DNA of 64,000 bases from Rotaria socialis (GCA_905331475.1 CAJNYU010001219.1:45433-109432); one strand, 5' to 3'. Shown: positions 1 to 13,690, numbered from the stretch's first letter. Numbers and translations: made by a program. The notes: generated from the sequence alone by a model not told the origin.

Positions 1-3000
1 AATATGTTTAAAAGATCAGCCATCAACGACTGCAAAAATAAAAGCTATTTGAATTATGACATGTCACGTATTCATTATTTATAAGGCCTCATGTTTTGTC
101 GTACATGGGATCTCATCTTTTCAAATCAACATATCTCGAACTGAATTTCAAATACATTGCGTAATTCTAAATCTTTAAGCAGCATTAAAAATAAAACTCG
201 ATAAAAAAAAGGTATCTTTAACAAGAAAAATATCAAACACTACCTTTAACCTAGTTCATACCCTTGTAGAAAGCAGTTCGAGAAACTATTTTTATGTTAT
301 TCAGAAATGAAAATTTGCATATTGTAGAAATGATCATATCATTCTGAATGAAATACGATGAATAGTTCTATCAAACAAGAAAAAAATGAACTGTCATATG
401 CATCTGGAGCGTATAAATGGCTAGTAATCATCGTAAATGATAGATTTTTGGATGTTTTTAATAAATTATTGCGAAAAAAAGTAATAAAACCGTAAAATTG
501 AGAGTGGTCTAACTAGAAAAAGGTAACTTTGGTAATCATCAGGGGTGAATATAAAACAAATATTTAGACATAATTGTTTGTATTCATTGATAATCTATTG
601 ACAAAAGAAATATTTTAATGAAGATGGTCCTAATTTGAGAGGACAGACGTCAAAATCTATGTGAAAATTCATGGAATTTTTCGAATAAGAATTCATTTTT
701 TTGTCTTCTTTGTATTGCAAGTAAAATTTCGAAGTATTGTGATGCAATCTAGATTCCTCTCATACTCTCAAGGTTATTGCGTGCGATGCTTCATTCATAT
801 GTATTTCCTAAATGAAAACCTGCTGAAAGATTAAAAATTGTTTTCAACAATATTCAAAACTAATTCTAAAATAAAATCTACAATGAATTATGAACATTGA
901 ATTCATTTCAATTCAACTTTCTTCGTAGTTCAATCGAGATAAATTCTTCAATACAATAGTTTCCATGTATATCATCTTTACCAACTTCACTGTCACGCCA
1001 ATTGCATTTATTATAGAGTATTTTATAAGACAACAAAAGTGTTCTCTCGTGTAAAAATCGTACAGAGTCAATATAGAAGTAGTTTAAATAATAACCCAAC
1101 CCATCAGACACTTGATGGTCTTGTCAAGCGTAATACACAACTGTTCACTGATATAAGTCGTAAAAAATAAAAAGAAGAAAAATATTAAGTTAGGTCTTAA
1201 TCAAAATTTTATTTTTGAAATATATTATATTCGATTAAAATTCAGTCGAACGAGAAAACATTTAATTAAATTTAACATTGCAATTCGACTATATTATACT
1301 ATATATTTTGTCGTTGGAATAGTTATATTACATGAATTTCCTAATTCATATCTTTCATTTTATTCGAAAATATGGTATCAATCATGATTTTCTTGCATTC
1401 AACTTATGTTTAAGTCATTATCATGATACTTAGAAGGTTGCACTCTTAATCTGTTTTTTTTTCAGAAGATAGTTTTGGTTGAGTGAGATGTAGCTATAAA
1501 ATGTAGTTATTTTACAAATTGTTATCAAATTTTAAGGAAGTCATAATAATTTCAGTAAAATTTATGTTAATTACTATATTCATAACTGTTTGATCTCAAT
1601 ATGTTATCTTATTGAATCTCAACTGAGCAATTATGGATGTTATCGTTCATTACTGAATGCGTCCCTGAAAAAGATGTTAAAAATAGATGGATCGAAATGA
1701 AGCATAAAAAGTAAGATAATAGAAATTCTAAATGAATAATTTTATGGATTGATAGGTGTTAGCATCAATAGATGGTGTTCATTGACACTAACTTGTCACT
1801 GTGATATATCAATCATATTATTCCTCTTTGATGTTTTCACTTTGATCTGTCAGTCATTGACCGCCTTGTTTTCTTTTCTCTAACCAGTTCCGTTGTTGCT
1901 TATTATCTTCATCGGCAGTTGCCATCTTTATTAATGAAACATCATTATCCTTATTATTAATGTTATTTATAGCAACATTAATATACACGTAATCTGTTTC
2001 CGTCCCCCCACGGGGCGGCGGAGCGTCATTAAACTAGGTGAGGCTCGTAAGATTTTTTTTTCCAATGTGGAATTTTATGAAAGCATCAAACAGAAAATAA
2101 GTCTTCTTTGTATTGAACTTCAGCAAAAATAAAAATGGTCAGTATAAAAAAGAAGATTGGAAAATACCAAAATATACTTTTCTTTGCTCCTACTTTGATG
2201 CAAGAATAAAAATAGCAATAATCAGTACAAAAGCAAGTGAGGCTGAGCCTCATGGGTCTCAGTGACTCCGACGTCACTGTCGTCCCCAATCCTTAGTTCA
2301 TCCTGATTATGCCCAGCAAGTACGTGTAAGCCGCTTTAAAGTGAACTCTCATTACCTGAAGGTAGATATCTTTTCCGCAAAGATATATTATAATTTAGCC
2401 TACGTGATACACGGAGGATAAAGTCTTATTGGAAGTCTCACAATAGGCAATTTCAACCATTTGTTGCGTAATTATTAGCATAACTTTATATGCACGATAA
2501 TTGTAATAAAAATTCGCTCAGTATTCATTGTGGAAAAAATGTATGTTTTTCGTGCTGTAAATAATACAAATTAAATCGACAGATAAAAAAACTAAACATT
2601 TAATTGCTTGTCATGTCACCAGATTCCATTTCAGTTGAAAAGAGCTATCATTTGAAAAACTTTTATAATCCGTTCTTAATTTGATTTGGATCTTGACTGC
2701 AGTTCTATGCAAATTTTAAGTAATTAGAATTGGCTTTTCTTTCTAAACAATTAAACATTCCCGTCACGTCAACCATCTGTCTAAATAAAGCAAATGTTGC
2801 ATAAATTCCATGAAAATCATTATAGACAACTTCTTTTGAAAGTCGGTTCAATGTGATATTTCTTCTACAAATAGAATAATGTCATGGATATGATTTTTTT
2901 GAAACTTTCTATGTAGTATTTCTTATTTGCGTGTTCTTTATTTTCTTGATGTGAAAGACAACACGAATTTTATTAAAGGGCAAATTATATAGCCCATCGC

Positions 3001-5495
3001 AAATTTAATCAATTATACAAAGATGTGTGCACTTTAGCATAAGCCATGAATGTGCTGGTAGCAATATCAGATCATTAATTATTTAATATAAATAATCTAA
3101 TTATATGAATTAAGAATATAATTAAAATTGTCTACTGTGTCAATTTGCTTTAATACTAGAAAAATGCAGTAGGTAAGAAAGTCAACTGTTACAGAGAATG
3201 AGAGAGAGAGAGAGGAAAATATGAGATGATTTTATTCGTTAGCAAGATTATGTATAGGGAATTGTATTAACATTTTTTACATTAGAGAAGTAGTTCTGTC
3301 GCTATCCTCGTCATACATGTCACTACAAAACTTCATCGTTTGACTTATTTCCAATTCATGTCAAACGCAAGCTTATATATGGAGACGTGAATGAATATAG
3401 AGCAGAAGGGCCAAACGACAATATATTTCGTTAGGCCAGAAATGATCGTTGAAGAATGACCAGATGTTCTCAATCATAGAGTCGACTGAAGGTAGAGATA
3501 ATGAATATTCTAATTATTAGCACATCCTTCTATTTATAGTTTCGTTAGAAAAGTTGAAAGTAGAATAACTACATGTTACGACAACGTGTTATCTGGTCTT
3601 TAATTAATTTCCTTTTTGAAGAGTATGTCAAGATGTAAAGCACAATAGAGGCTGCTTCCTTTAATTAAACCTTTACTTTATTCTACTTTTAAGCATTTCT
3701 GCAAGCAGACCCTCATTATTTTTTGAGTAGTTCTAGACGTGTAGATTCTAACTCATTTCCTCTATAGAATAACTTGAAATTTTAAAACAAACAAGTTCTA
3801 TTATGTCCTATAAGGTAACATCATACTCGTCCAAACAGAAGAAATTAAATAGGCAAAATTAGAATCCATGAAGAACTACGGAGTATCAAGTACGTCATTT
3901 TTTAAATAGTTTTCTGAGGGATATCTCTTTCTAAATACTATGTTATAGAGCGCTACATAAAATAAATTTAACTACTAAAAAAATAGGATTTTCACGAAGA
4001 AATCTGCATGTCATACATACAAATTCGCATTATATATTCCAGCTAATACTATTTTGAACTCATTTTTGATAGCAAGATTTACAATGACATGTAATTCAGT
4101 CTTTTGAAACGATGAAAGAAATCATGTAACCATGTTAAAGCGTTCAGTGGGTGCAATCGTGTTTTTTTTGTAAAGGGTTCTTCAATATACATGCAAGAAA
4201 ATGTTTGAACAGTGAAAATAGAACTGAAAATATTTAGTAAGTCTATATGAATGAACATGAACATAGAGTAGTATTTTCGTGAGATAAGGGTTAATAAACA
4301 TATATAAATTACATTTTCCATAAAATAAATCATTTTACACCCAATCATATACACAAATGCAATGATTATATAACATCCAAGGAATTTTTATATACATCTA
4401 TTTATATGGATGGCTATGGAAGATGTAGGAAATATGAATAAAATATTCGAGCATCATGGAAACTACATCTTAACAATACGCACACAATGACCAAGATTGC
4501 AGAATAAAATTGCTTTCCACGATTGCGAACTTATCGTGATCATAGTTTTCTCAAATATAAGTTTGTTTATATTGAAATGAAAAAAATTCAAAGAAATTCT
4601 AGTCATGTTCAAACAATAGCAAGAAGCTTGAAAGAACATAAATAATTAATATGCCTTGACGAATGCGTGAGGATATTGGAAGTGAATAGCTGTAAGGATT
4701 AGAATCCAGCATCATTTCTTATATACGTTTGTAACTTAAATCTTTTCAATAGACTAGTGTGTTACATTTATATAAGATAATTTTCAATAAAATCATCAGC
4801 ATGTTTTTACTTGATATAAAACGACTTAGATGATATTTTGCTACTTACTGCAAATTTTCATAAATAAATGAACATTCTAAACTGTCGTGTGTAATTCAGT
4901 ATTAGACAACGATTATTCTATCCATCATTTATGATCTCTTCAAATTAGAATTTTTTTTTCTACATCATGCAATACTTGTTAAATATAATCTTTTTAATAA
5001 AAAAAGAAAACTTCTGGTTCTGGCATTCCTGCATCAAAGCCAATCCTACTTGAAAATTGTCATTTTTTTTTCTTCGGCAGGATATGCACTGCTCCATAAA
5101 CATTGTAAAACACAATTTCCTTTCATACGTTTGGAAAAGTTATCCTTTAGAAAAAGTAACTGAATTCAACTAATTTTAAGAGACTCAATTTGAATGTTTC
5201 TTCCGACGTTTGTAATTACATGATGAATAGTATGATTTGTTTGAAGTCTTCCTAAAATTTCCTTCTGTTAAAAAAAACACTTCTAGTTTGAACAATAATT
5301 ATACGGTATTCACTATATAAAGCTCTTTCCTCGCCAGATACTACAACATTATCATAGAAACAAACAGTTTATACTAGACCTGTACACATCAGCGTATTCT
5401 TTCTTTTTTTAAATATAACTCCCCTTCATTTATTTAGATTTAATATTGATATACAAAATTAAAGAGAGACGTTTTTTTCTCTATTCTATTAAATA
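1..5495. other. Gene-free AT-rich stretch
   Basis: I found no coding region with a recognisable product on either strand. Open frames here are short and have no family motifs. The only compositional breaks are a GC-rich patch near 2000-2050 with a run of C followed by GGGG, another near 2235-2295 with small inverted repeats, and an (AG)n tract near 3200-3214. Everything else is AT-rich sequence with homopolymer runs. Confidence 0.6.
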
Positions 5496-6784
5496 ATGAT
5501 GGCAAACATAAATGATATCGAAAAAGTAAGTGATACAAATAAAAATAAAAAGCCAACACATGTTTCAATGATTAGATTGTTATTCCAACGGAAGGTGTTG
5601 GATCAGTACCTCGTACTGATGATTTAATGATAGCTCAGCGCAACTATCATGATGGAAGAATTAATCTTGATCGCTTAAATGATTATTATAAAAGAGCTAC
5701 GCAACTAACTATCGAAGAACTGGAGAATACAGGATCGCCAGTAATGACAGATGGTGAACAAACAAAACCTTCATTTTTAACTTATCCAATTTTTGCTATG
5801 TTTAACGAATATTATCAATTTACATCAGATTGTTTTTCGCTTAAGTTTGCAGATGGACATCAAAGGTTATTACCACGCTTGATTAAAGCTCCATTTCGGT
5901 ATGCTATATATGCTCACAGTTATGTTGATGCTGCAAAACAAATTACTCAATTACCAATTAAGTAAGCATCGAAAGAATATATTTATTAATTGCAATTTTA
6001 TTGCATATAACTAGACAAGCAGTAATTACACCATCGGCCTTATCAATGATTTATCCAAAAGCTACTATACGAGGTTATTCTCATGAGCAGTTTTTGAATG
6101 ATTTGATTGATGAATCTGAAAGAGACATTCGGCTATGTTTGGATAGTGGCGCTTATTGTGTTCAACTTGATTTTACTGAGGCTCGTTTCTCACTCAAACT
6201 TGATCCAACTGGTCAATTATTACGTGATTTTGTTCAAATCAATAATCAAGTATTGGATCGATTTGGATTTCACGAACAACATCGACTTGGTGTTCATGTT
6301 TGTCCAGGTTTGGAACAGTTTACATCGGTACACTATAATTGTTTCTTCCTATAAATATCTCGTTCTAGGTGGAGATCTAGATTGTTATCATTCGTTTGAT
6401 GTTGACTATCTACAAGTTCTACCAACTCTATTCGAATTGCATGTCAGTAATTTTTATCTACAACTAGCAAGTGAACCAAATCACGAACGGGTCTTAGTAT
6501 GTATTCGTAAGTATATGAAACCATGGCATCGAATTTTTGTTGGCGTTATCAATCCAATAGATCCGATTGTGGAAACACCAGAACAAGTGTGTGCTAGAGT
6601 TTTAGAAGCAGCAAAATACATACCGGTAGAACAATTGGGTACGACTGATGATTGTGGTTTTTCTCCATTTGATGATGATCAATCGACTTCAAGAAAAATT
6701 GCTTTTGATAAGATTCGAGCAAGAGTTCAAGGCACACACATGGCTGAAGATCAACTAATGATGAGAAAATTGAAACACCTGTGA
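5496..6784 (+). CDS. Cobalamin-independent methionine synthase-like (MetE/UROD-fold) enzyme
   Basis: Four exons (5496-5525, 5576-5961, 6015-6307, 6369-6784) with introns of 50, 53 and 61 bp give 374 residues. The protein matches the short MetE-C-terminal-like family, which transfers methyl groups from a folate donor to homocysteine or a related thiol at a zinc site. The N-terminal GVGSVPR segment (about residues 17-23) is the family's opening motif. Probable zinc ligands are H233 and C235 in HVCPGG and C332 in DDCGF; the acidic ligand probably lies near the LASE segment. Length fits the roughly 370-residue single-domain bacterial and fungal proteins, not the 750-residue full-length MetE. Animals normally use cobalamin-dependent MTR, so horizontal acquisition followed by intron gain is likely. 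The start is the first of two adjacent ATGs. An acceptor-like site lies at 5436-5437, and AATAAA follows the stop at about 6808. The exact methyl donor and acceptor cannot be read from sequence. Confidence 0.88.
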
Positions 6785-6924
6785 CAATGCTACACTAACT
6801 ATTATTAAATAAAAGCTTATCTAATCTCAACATTTAAAAATAAATATTACTTAGAAATAAAAATACTTTTCATTGTATGCTAATATAACTTTGGAGTTTT
6901 ACACAATTTACATCGTTGGATAGG
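6785..6924. other. 3' flank of the MetE-like gene
   Basis: AT-rich 3' flank holding the probable polyadenylation signal AATAAA at about 6808. It runs into the left terminal repeat of the next mobile element. Confidence 0.5.
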
Positions 6925-8020
6925 GATGTACCGAGACCGAGAGTCTCGGTGTCTCGGTTGTCTCGGTCATGATCTTGATATTAACTAGTTTCAGTATCCG
7001 TTTCAGAACCTTGTTCATGAGACGAGTATGAAAATCGATCTATCCATAAAAACATCGTAAATATCAGCAGCCTTATGTGTATTATACTGTCCTCATTTGT
7101 TAAAAACGCAGCGTTTTATGACGATTATAGTTTAAAATGGTAAACACCATTCTTCAAAGTTCATAAAGACTTGCTTAATCTACGTCAATGTGTCGATCTC
7201 AAAGTGTGTTAACTCAGTCTCTGCTTTTCTAAATTAGATATAGAAAATTGAGGATGTTTGTCCATGGAAATGCACGCGGGCAAGGAAATTGTTAACAAAA
7301 AAAAAGATTTCCCCCCGTAAATTGGCTGGAAAACGAAGAGAGACTTTTACTGCAATTTAATCATATTGATTTTAACTAATTCCATGCACAAGGAAAACTG
7401 TCGATCAGTTGGAAAAATATCCGAGTTTCGACCAATCTTGATGAAATCTTCCAGTTTCTGATTATTTTGACTGCCACAGGAACAGTTTTCGTTTTAGTCG
7501 GCCTTTCTGATTATACATACAACTAGATGAAATAAAGCGGAGAAATTCGTAACAGAGACAGAAACGCAGCGCGCAATTGGGGCGGGGCGGGTAGAGATTC
7601 TGGCGAGTAAAAATATGGCGGGGCGGGGTGGGGGAGAAGTTACAACGAGGCGGACAGGTTTTCACGGGGTGAGGCGGGTTACGGTAAATACCCGAATTTT
7701 CCCTGCAGCACAGTTTCATAAAATAAACACTCATATAAGCATCAACAATAAACTTGAATAATGGAAATATATATGTTTTATGATAGATTTCTCTATGTTA
7801 CGAGGCTGTATCTTTTCAATACTTTCGAAACTAATTCGATGAGTTGTCATTTTCACAAACTCTTCTGATGATTCATAACATATTAGAAAGCACAATAAAT
7901 CAGTCTTATTCTTTTTATTCTCAAGTTTTATGCTAATAATATATCAACCAGTTATCTTTCGTAATATGTAGCCAAATAAATCATATGTTAAAGAAATAAA
8001 TATATTGTTTAAAGGCTAGA

Positions 8021-8740
8021 ACACATTCTAAATAGAAAATGTTTCCTTGGAAACCCAGGATATTAGGTTTCGGATCATTTAAAAAGTTAAATAGGTTTCC
8101 AGGCTGATTCCGGACAAAGACTGGATACTGAGTACAATTACTCAGTATTTTCGTACTTTTTACTGAAAAATCGTAAGTACAAAGTATACTTTAGAAGTAC
8201 AGGTAAATTTACTTGTACTTTTCGAATGTACTTAAGTACCGGTACTCAGTACAAATGTACTTAAGTAATTGTACTTGAGTAAAAGTCCAAAGTACAATTA
8301 GCAAGTAACAAGTATTTTCACTTGTATTTGCTATACTTGTAATTGTCCAGTCTCTGATTCCGGAAACCTGAATATGTTTCCGAGCTGATATTGGATGCGT
8401 TTAAAAGGTTCTCGAGGCAAAAACTGGGGTTTCGAGCTTCCGATACTTCAAAAACATTTTTATACCGATAAACCTGCAAACGCCGAAGGGCTTCCGAAAA
8501 GTGACAGAGTTTCTATATTTTAAGAAACGGGTCATTTTTTCCGGTAGCCCATCAGCATTTCCGGGTTTTGTCACTATATGAAACGCTTTGATGGCTTCCG
8601 ACGCTCGAAAGCCTATTTTATCGTTCCTAGAACCTTTTAAAACTTTTCATGATCACTCCGGAAACGTATTCAGGTTTCTGGAATCAATCTGTAAACCTTT
8701 TTTCCTGGGTTCCAGAGAAAAGGATTATTATCTAGAGTGT
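8021..8740. mobile_element. Inner foldback element nested in the 2.4-kb element
   Basis: The left end (ACACATTCTAAATAG, followed by GGAAACCCAGG about 30 bp later) is matched, with small indels, by the reverse complement of the right end (ACACTCTAGATAATAATCC, followed by GGAACCCAGG). The interior is rich in TTCCGG and GGAAACC motifs, unlike the flanking AT-rich DNA. It contains no meaningful coding frame. The possible target duplication (AGGCTAGA against AGGCATCA) is too poor to rely on. Confidence 0.55.
8115..8356. mobile_element. hAT-like miniature element, 242 bp, TSD ATTCCGGA
   Basis: The ends are CAAAGACTGGA (left) and TCCAGTCTCTG (right), so the terminal inverted repeat is CARAGACTGGA. 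An exact 8-bp direct repeat ATTCCGGA flanks it at 8107-8114 and 8357-8364. Eight-bp duplications with CA...TG ends are the hallmark of hAT transposition. The body is made almost wholly of self-complementary GTACTT/AAGTAC units and has no coding capacity. It interrupts the GATTCCGGAAACC sequence of the surrounding foldback, which fixes the order of insertion. Confidence 0.88.
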
Positions 8741-11099
8741 AGGCATCAAAGAAACAAAAGTTCAGACTAGGGACTGGGCGAGGCTGGGGATCAAAAACTA
8801 TCCCCGTTTCGGTCTCTGGTTCGTAATAGAATCTTCGTTGAGTTTTATAGGTTATTTACGGAGGGAAATCATTTTTTTCGTTAATAATTTGCTTGCCCGC
8901 GTGCATCTCCATGGACAAACATCCTCAATTTTCTATATCTAATTTATAAAATAGAGGCTGAGTTAACACACATTGAGATCGACACACACTGACGTAGATT
9001 AAGCAAGTCTTTATTAACTTTGAAGAATGGTGCTTACCATTTTAAACTATAATCGTCATAAAACGCCGCGTTTTTAACAAATGAGGACAGCATAATACAC
9101 ATAAGGCTGCTGATATTTACGATGTTTTTATGGATAGATCGATTTTCATACTCGTCTCATGAACAAGGTTCTGAAACGGATACTGAAACTAGTTAATATC
9201 AAGATCATGACCGAGACAACCGAGACACCGAGAGTCTCGCCGAGACGACCGAGATCGAGACGAGCGAGACCGAGACTCTCGGTTTTGTCTCGGTCTCGGT
9301 ACGTCCAACGACTTTGGATGATCTCAAAGAAGAAGAAAAATAATCATTAGCAACAAATTTTAATTATTCAATTTGCCATAATTGACTTAATACATAAATA
9401 ATATCATCACTTCATTTATTCTGATATTCCGAAAAAGCATTTTCTGAAAAAGGATAGCAAAGTATAGTCGACGTCTCTCAAAAGAATTATGTCATTAAAA
9501 TCCGATGAATAATTGAGCGTTATAGAAAGCTTCCTATTTTTATTATTGTATAATATGATGCATTAGAGAAGATATTCATATTTCTTCTTCTCTATGAATT
9601 TGTATCATTTTAATTGAAATTCATTAATTGACATTGAAAGGATAAAAAGTTTCAATGCAGCCAATATAAATTATTAGAAAATAAGTTTTAAGATAGTTTC
9701 ACCTAGTCTACACAATTGGAACGCAAACAACTGATGTTCTAATGTTTCGGTACTCGTTTCAAATTGTATTTTCTGTCAATTATATCACTTTTAAAGAAAG
9801 TGAGCAAAATTTATAATAGTTAATTTCTCATTGTATTCAGTAATCGTTGAGCAGGAAACATATATACATTTTTTATATATATCAAGCATGTCGTCATAAT
9901 TTTATGTAATAGTTTACTATTAGTTTTCATTTGAAAATTTGAAATTTTATGTTAAATTCATTTTCTCATTCAAACTTTCTGTTGTTTACTTAATAAAATT
10001 ATTAGACGCATTAACAGCTTCTGTATTGTAATGGTGTTGCACTATACGCTTTACTTCTTTGGTTTTTTGTTGTTGCTTTAATTGTGCTGTAAATTTTGAT
10101 TATTTCAAGCTTCTCATTGTTACTCATCAGAAGAGTTTCAATTCATCAAAAATATGAAAAATTACAATCGATACATGAGAAAATAGCTCGATACCTGATA
10201 TTTTCTAGAAGATATTATATTATAGCTGGCACCTCTATTTTTCTATAACATAACATATTAATATGCTTGCAAAATCTGTTTCGTTTCAACAAAGCAAATA
10301 TTTTTTTCATTTTTTCTCTATACGTATTTATAAACGTTTTCTTGATCGTACAAACGAGCATTTCAACTTGACTTTCATTCTCTATATTTAATTATCTTTG
10401 GTGTTTAAAAGAACATGACAGAACTTCTTTGTGTCGAACTTAAGCATTTTTATTTATAAATAAATCAATCGTTTTGTCATTAGAACATTATTTCATTGGA
10501 ATATTTGGAAACATTGAACTTTGAATCTTTGTTCACCCTATAGAAAGTCACAATATAAAAATAAGAGTTCTGTCAAGTTCTATGTGCTGATTCTGATATG
10601 GAATTTCATCTAAATAAAATTAGGTATATATAGTACAGACTAATAGTCAACATCGAATTGCTTAAAAAAACATCTTGATATCGATTTCCTTGAATAACTT
10701 GCAGATATATCATATTATAGTGCTACAAATTTGATGCTATCTCAATATAATCAGAATCAAATCGACTTTTAAAATGAGCGAAAGAGAGAATCGCGATGAA
10801 ATATAAATCAGTTATTATACTAAAGAACTATATGCTTAAGAAAATGTAACTCTTTAATAAAATCATAATAAGAAACATAGAAAAACTAATTTAAAATCAT
10901 GTATAATATCGATACAATCAGCTAAATATGAAAATTAGAACTTCTCCTAATCATTAAAATTTATCTACTTCACAGATTTAAGAATAGTATCATTAATTGA
11001 ATTAGTTTTCAATGTTATTTTCTTATAATAAACCATTTTATCTCGCCAGAATGTGTCTATTAAAATGTGAATAGAAGCAACACATATTCAGTGAAAAAT

Positions 11100-11530
11100 A
11101 ATCACCGAAAAAAAGGTGTAGAACGCGTTCCAATTTCAGAGAAAACGTTTTTTTTTGACAATTGGAAACTGTTCCAAAATTCCCAGGTCGATGATTCCGT
11201 TCTCCAGATCCTTCCGGAACTGGTCTGAAAACTGCTTCTTTCCGGTGATTTCTCACCAGTTCCCTAGTCTTTCCCGCCGGATCCTGCAGGAAAAACAATA
11301 GGAAGTGGAAACACCATTTCACCCGGAAAAAACCGTTCCCTGAATCCTTAACTTCCTCGCAAATCCAGTCATAGGAAACTATAAGGAACATACAATGATC
11401 CTAGAGGAACAGGGAGGAGAAAATCATGAATGCCAGCGGAAACCTTCACATCCAAAACGGAAAAGCAGTAGATACTGGTGGGACAAACCGGAAGCACAAC
11501 GGAACCCACGATTCTGTATCCTGAAACAAA
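11100..11530. repeat. GC-rich CCGGAA-type repeat island
   Basis: A sharp shift to GC-rich sequence with repeated TTCCGG/CCGGAA words. Near its left side it carries TTCCCAGGTCGATG, a word also found inverted at the right edge of the 56.9-57.2 kb island and as TTCCCAGGTC (minus strand) at the right edge of the 12.9-13.2 kb island. It is probably a decayed non-autonomous element. Full termini could not be defined. Confidence 0.45.
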
Positions 11531-12117
11531 TATGGAAGATCTACGAAGATCACTAGAGATCTTTATTGCGACTACCTTAGTTATAGGATATTTCTGTGAT
11601 TAGAAGATCCAGATCGATAGAAAATCATATTCTAAGATCTTTCTGCGAAGAAACGCTGCAATTCGAGCTTGATTTAATTCCGAAATCATGATTTTACTCA
11701 TAAAGACCTTTGAAGGTGATTTGTTCTATTTATCTTAAGTAGATGATATTCTGCTGATGGAGAGTACGACACTGATTGTAAATGTTGCTCAAGGAAGATC
11801 TATAACAAGTCCAAAGTCCTATGTCGATTCTTGTTTTCAATTATCATCGATTAATATTAGAAATGAAGGTTGGAATGATTTTGAGAAAATTTTGGTATAA
11901 AAACAAGTAAGCGAAGTGTTACCTGTGACTTATCTGAACAGGTGTGTTGCGCATCTGGGGTTGGAATTTTGAATGCTCACTCATGTGAATAGATTGGTGA
12001 TCTTTAGGGTGCTCATGTATCGCTAGGTCAGTTTGAAGAGTCTCAGGCAATCTTGAATACACTTTACTAGTAGCTGCATGGACGAGTGGATGAACTTCTA
12101 AGTATCGAACACGCGTG

Positions 12118-12139
12118 TATATATATATATATATATATA
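12118..12139. repeat. (TA)n microsatellite
   Basis: Eleven uninterrupted TA/AT dinucleotides. Confidence 0.95.
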
Positions 12140-12894
12140 GGTGGAGATCGACTGCTATGCAGTCTGAAGACTGTTTTAGTATTGCAATACTTGTTTTTTG
12201 AGCGCTCTAGTTTTTGACATATCTAACTCGGTTGGATTCGGAGAGAATGGTCTTTCTGCTCCAGTGCCTGCTTGCCACCTTCCGTTCGTATCTGTGACAG
12301 GTGTGCTTGAAGATCTTTAAAATGATAAGATTTGAATATTTTGTCGTTTTTCTTCTATGAGATATTTTTGAACTCTGGCAATTAAATTAATTTAAATCAG
12401 CTCAGTAGTGGTTCCGTTGACCTAATTATCGAGCATTGTCGCGTGGGATTATCTGAGCTAAATAATATCTTCGAATTTGAAGACACAATTCAATAGTCTA
12501 TCGTGGTCTCTACTCGACTATTGCTCTCAGCAGTGGGTTGTGAGTTGTGCAATCTCTTACGCGGTATTTTGTATACAGTCTGCTTGTTCTCGTACTGCTG
12601 TTAAGCTCGTACTCCTTAAAACTGCTTTAAAAATGACTATCATGTCCAATTTAGTCCAATGTTCTGAAGATAGCCAAAATTTTTATCAATGCTTGTATGG
12701 AATTGTAACTTTTTCTTAATATTCCATACATTTGAACATTGAATATACAATTGTATTCTAGAGATTCTTTTGAGGAACGATCCAATTTGTCGATTGTAAG
12801 GTATTAAAGTCATGTAGTTATCAGGAATACGTTTTCGAATAGATCCTATCGTTTTCGGTTGAGGGATTAAACCGTCTAAAGAAAATAAAAACGG

Positions 12895-13160
12895 TCAGAT
12901 CTGAGAGTTGCAACCGAATTGCAAACAGAAGGATTATAGTTCGGATCCTGCTCCCGTGAAAAGGCGTCGGAACCCTTCTCAGGGACCTTGCTGGAAACGG
13001 TAGCGGAATCCTGGCATTTCATCCGGTTGCAGGAATCAGCAGGAAAGAAGCCGTAAACTGTAGTCGTAACCGGCCACAGAATACTGCTTCAACGTTTTTA
13101 CCGGAATTTCACTGGAACCAACAGTTTCCCCCCGTATGGTTTAGACCTGGGAAGATATTT
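12895..13160. repeat. GC-rich CCGGAA-type repeat island
   Basis: A GC-rich block with many GGAA and CCGG words in AT-rich surroundings. On the minus strand its right edge begins CTTCCCAGGTCTAAACC, sharing TTCCCAGGTC with the islands at 11.1 and 57.2 kb. No coding frame is credible. Confidence 0.4.
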
Positions 13161-13504
13161 TGAGTTTAATTAAAATTCTACTCTATAATTTCATTTTTCC
13201 AATATGTTAACAAAATTCTTGTTTATCTAAATTAAGTATTTACGTTCCAGGAGAGCAAAACAAATAGTTACTCATTTTATTGTGAATTTTATTCTAAATT
13301 AGTGCTAGTTTTCAGATTTGAAACTAGCTCATAAAATATGTCCAGATATTTTTTCAGTAATAATTAAAGGCTGTATATTTTTTATTTTTGAACTTCTAGG
13401 ATGACTTGAAAAACGATTAGTCAAACAAAGATTTTTAGATCGACACAGTGCCTTGAATTGTTTTAGAATATCACTAACGAGACAGTAGCTAAAAACCAAT
13501 AGTG

Positions 13505-13690
13505 TTGGTTTTGGTCGGATCCGGCAGATTCCCGATCTTCGGATAATAACGCATTCTGTGACCGGAATCCCAGAGAATCCTATCGTCGGAAAGTGTCGAA
13601 AATCAAAGGATATTACTGGATTCCGACCACCGGCTACCGGTGGGATCAGACTGTCGGATTATTCGTGGTTCTTGTAGGATCCTATGGGGC
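13505..13690. repeat. GC-rich repeat island
   Basis: Short GC-rich block containing GGATCCGG, CCACCGGCTACCGGTGG and GGATTCCG-type words, distinct from the flanks. It is likely a remnant of the same class of repeats as the neighbouring island. No ends could be assigned. Confidence 0.35.

Larger units (their letters stand above)
6925..9305. mobile_element. Composite element with about 0.4-kb terminal inverted repeats
   Basis: The left arm (about 6925-7322) reappears as its reverse complement at about 8854-9305, with few differences over roughly 400 bp. Both tips begin GTACCGAGACCGAGA reading inwards. The tips are built from GAGACC/GGTCTC-like units, and the right tip carries about 40 bp more of them. 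No transposase frame lies between the arms, so the element is non-autonomous. The interior holds a GGCGGGG-rich patch (about 7575-7690) and a second foldback at 8021-8740 that itself contains a hAT-like insertion. I could not find a clean target-site duplication outside the arms. Confidence 0.8.

Noticed and set aside
1980-2300. Possible miniature element between two GC-rich patches
   Set aside because: The patches contain small local palindromes but do not pair with each other, and no duplication flanks them.
7462-7734. Proline-rich minus-strand frame
   Set aside because: It is the translation of a GGCGGGG-rich patch inside a mobile element. Low complexity and no homology signature.
11038-11391. 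117-codon minus-strand frame
   Set aside because: It lies in a GC-rich repeat island with low stop density, has no motif and does not join to other exons.
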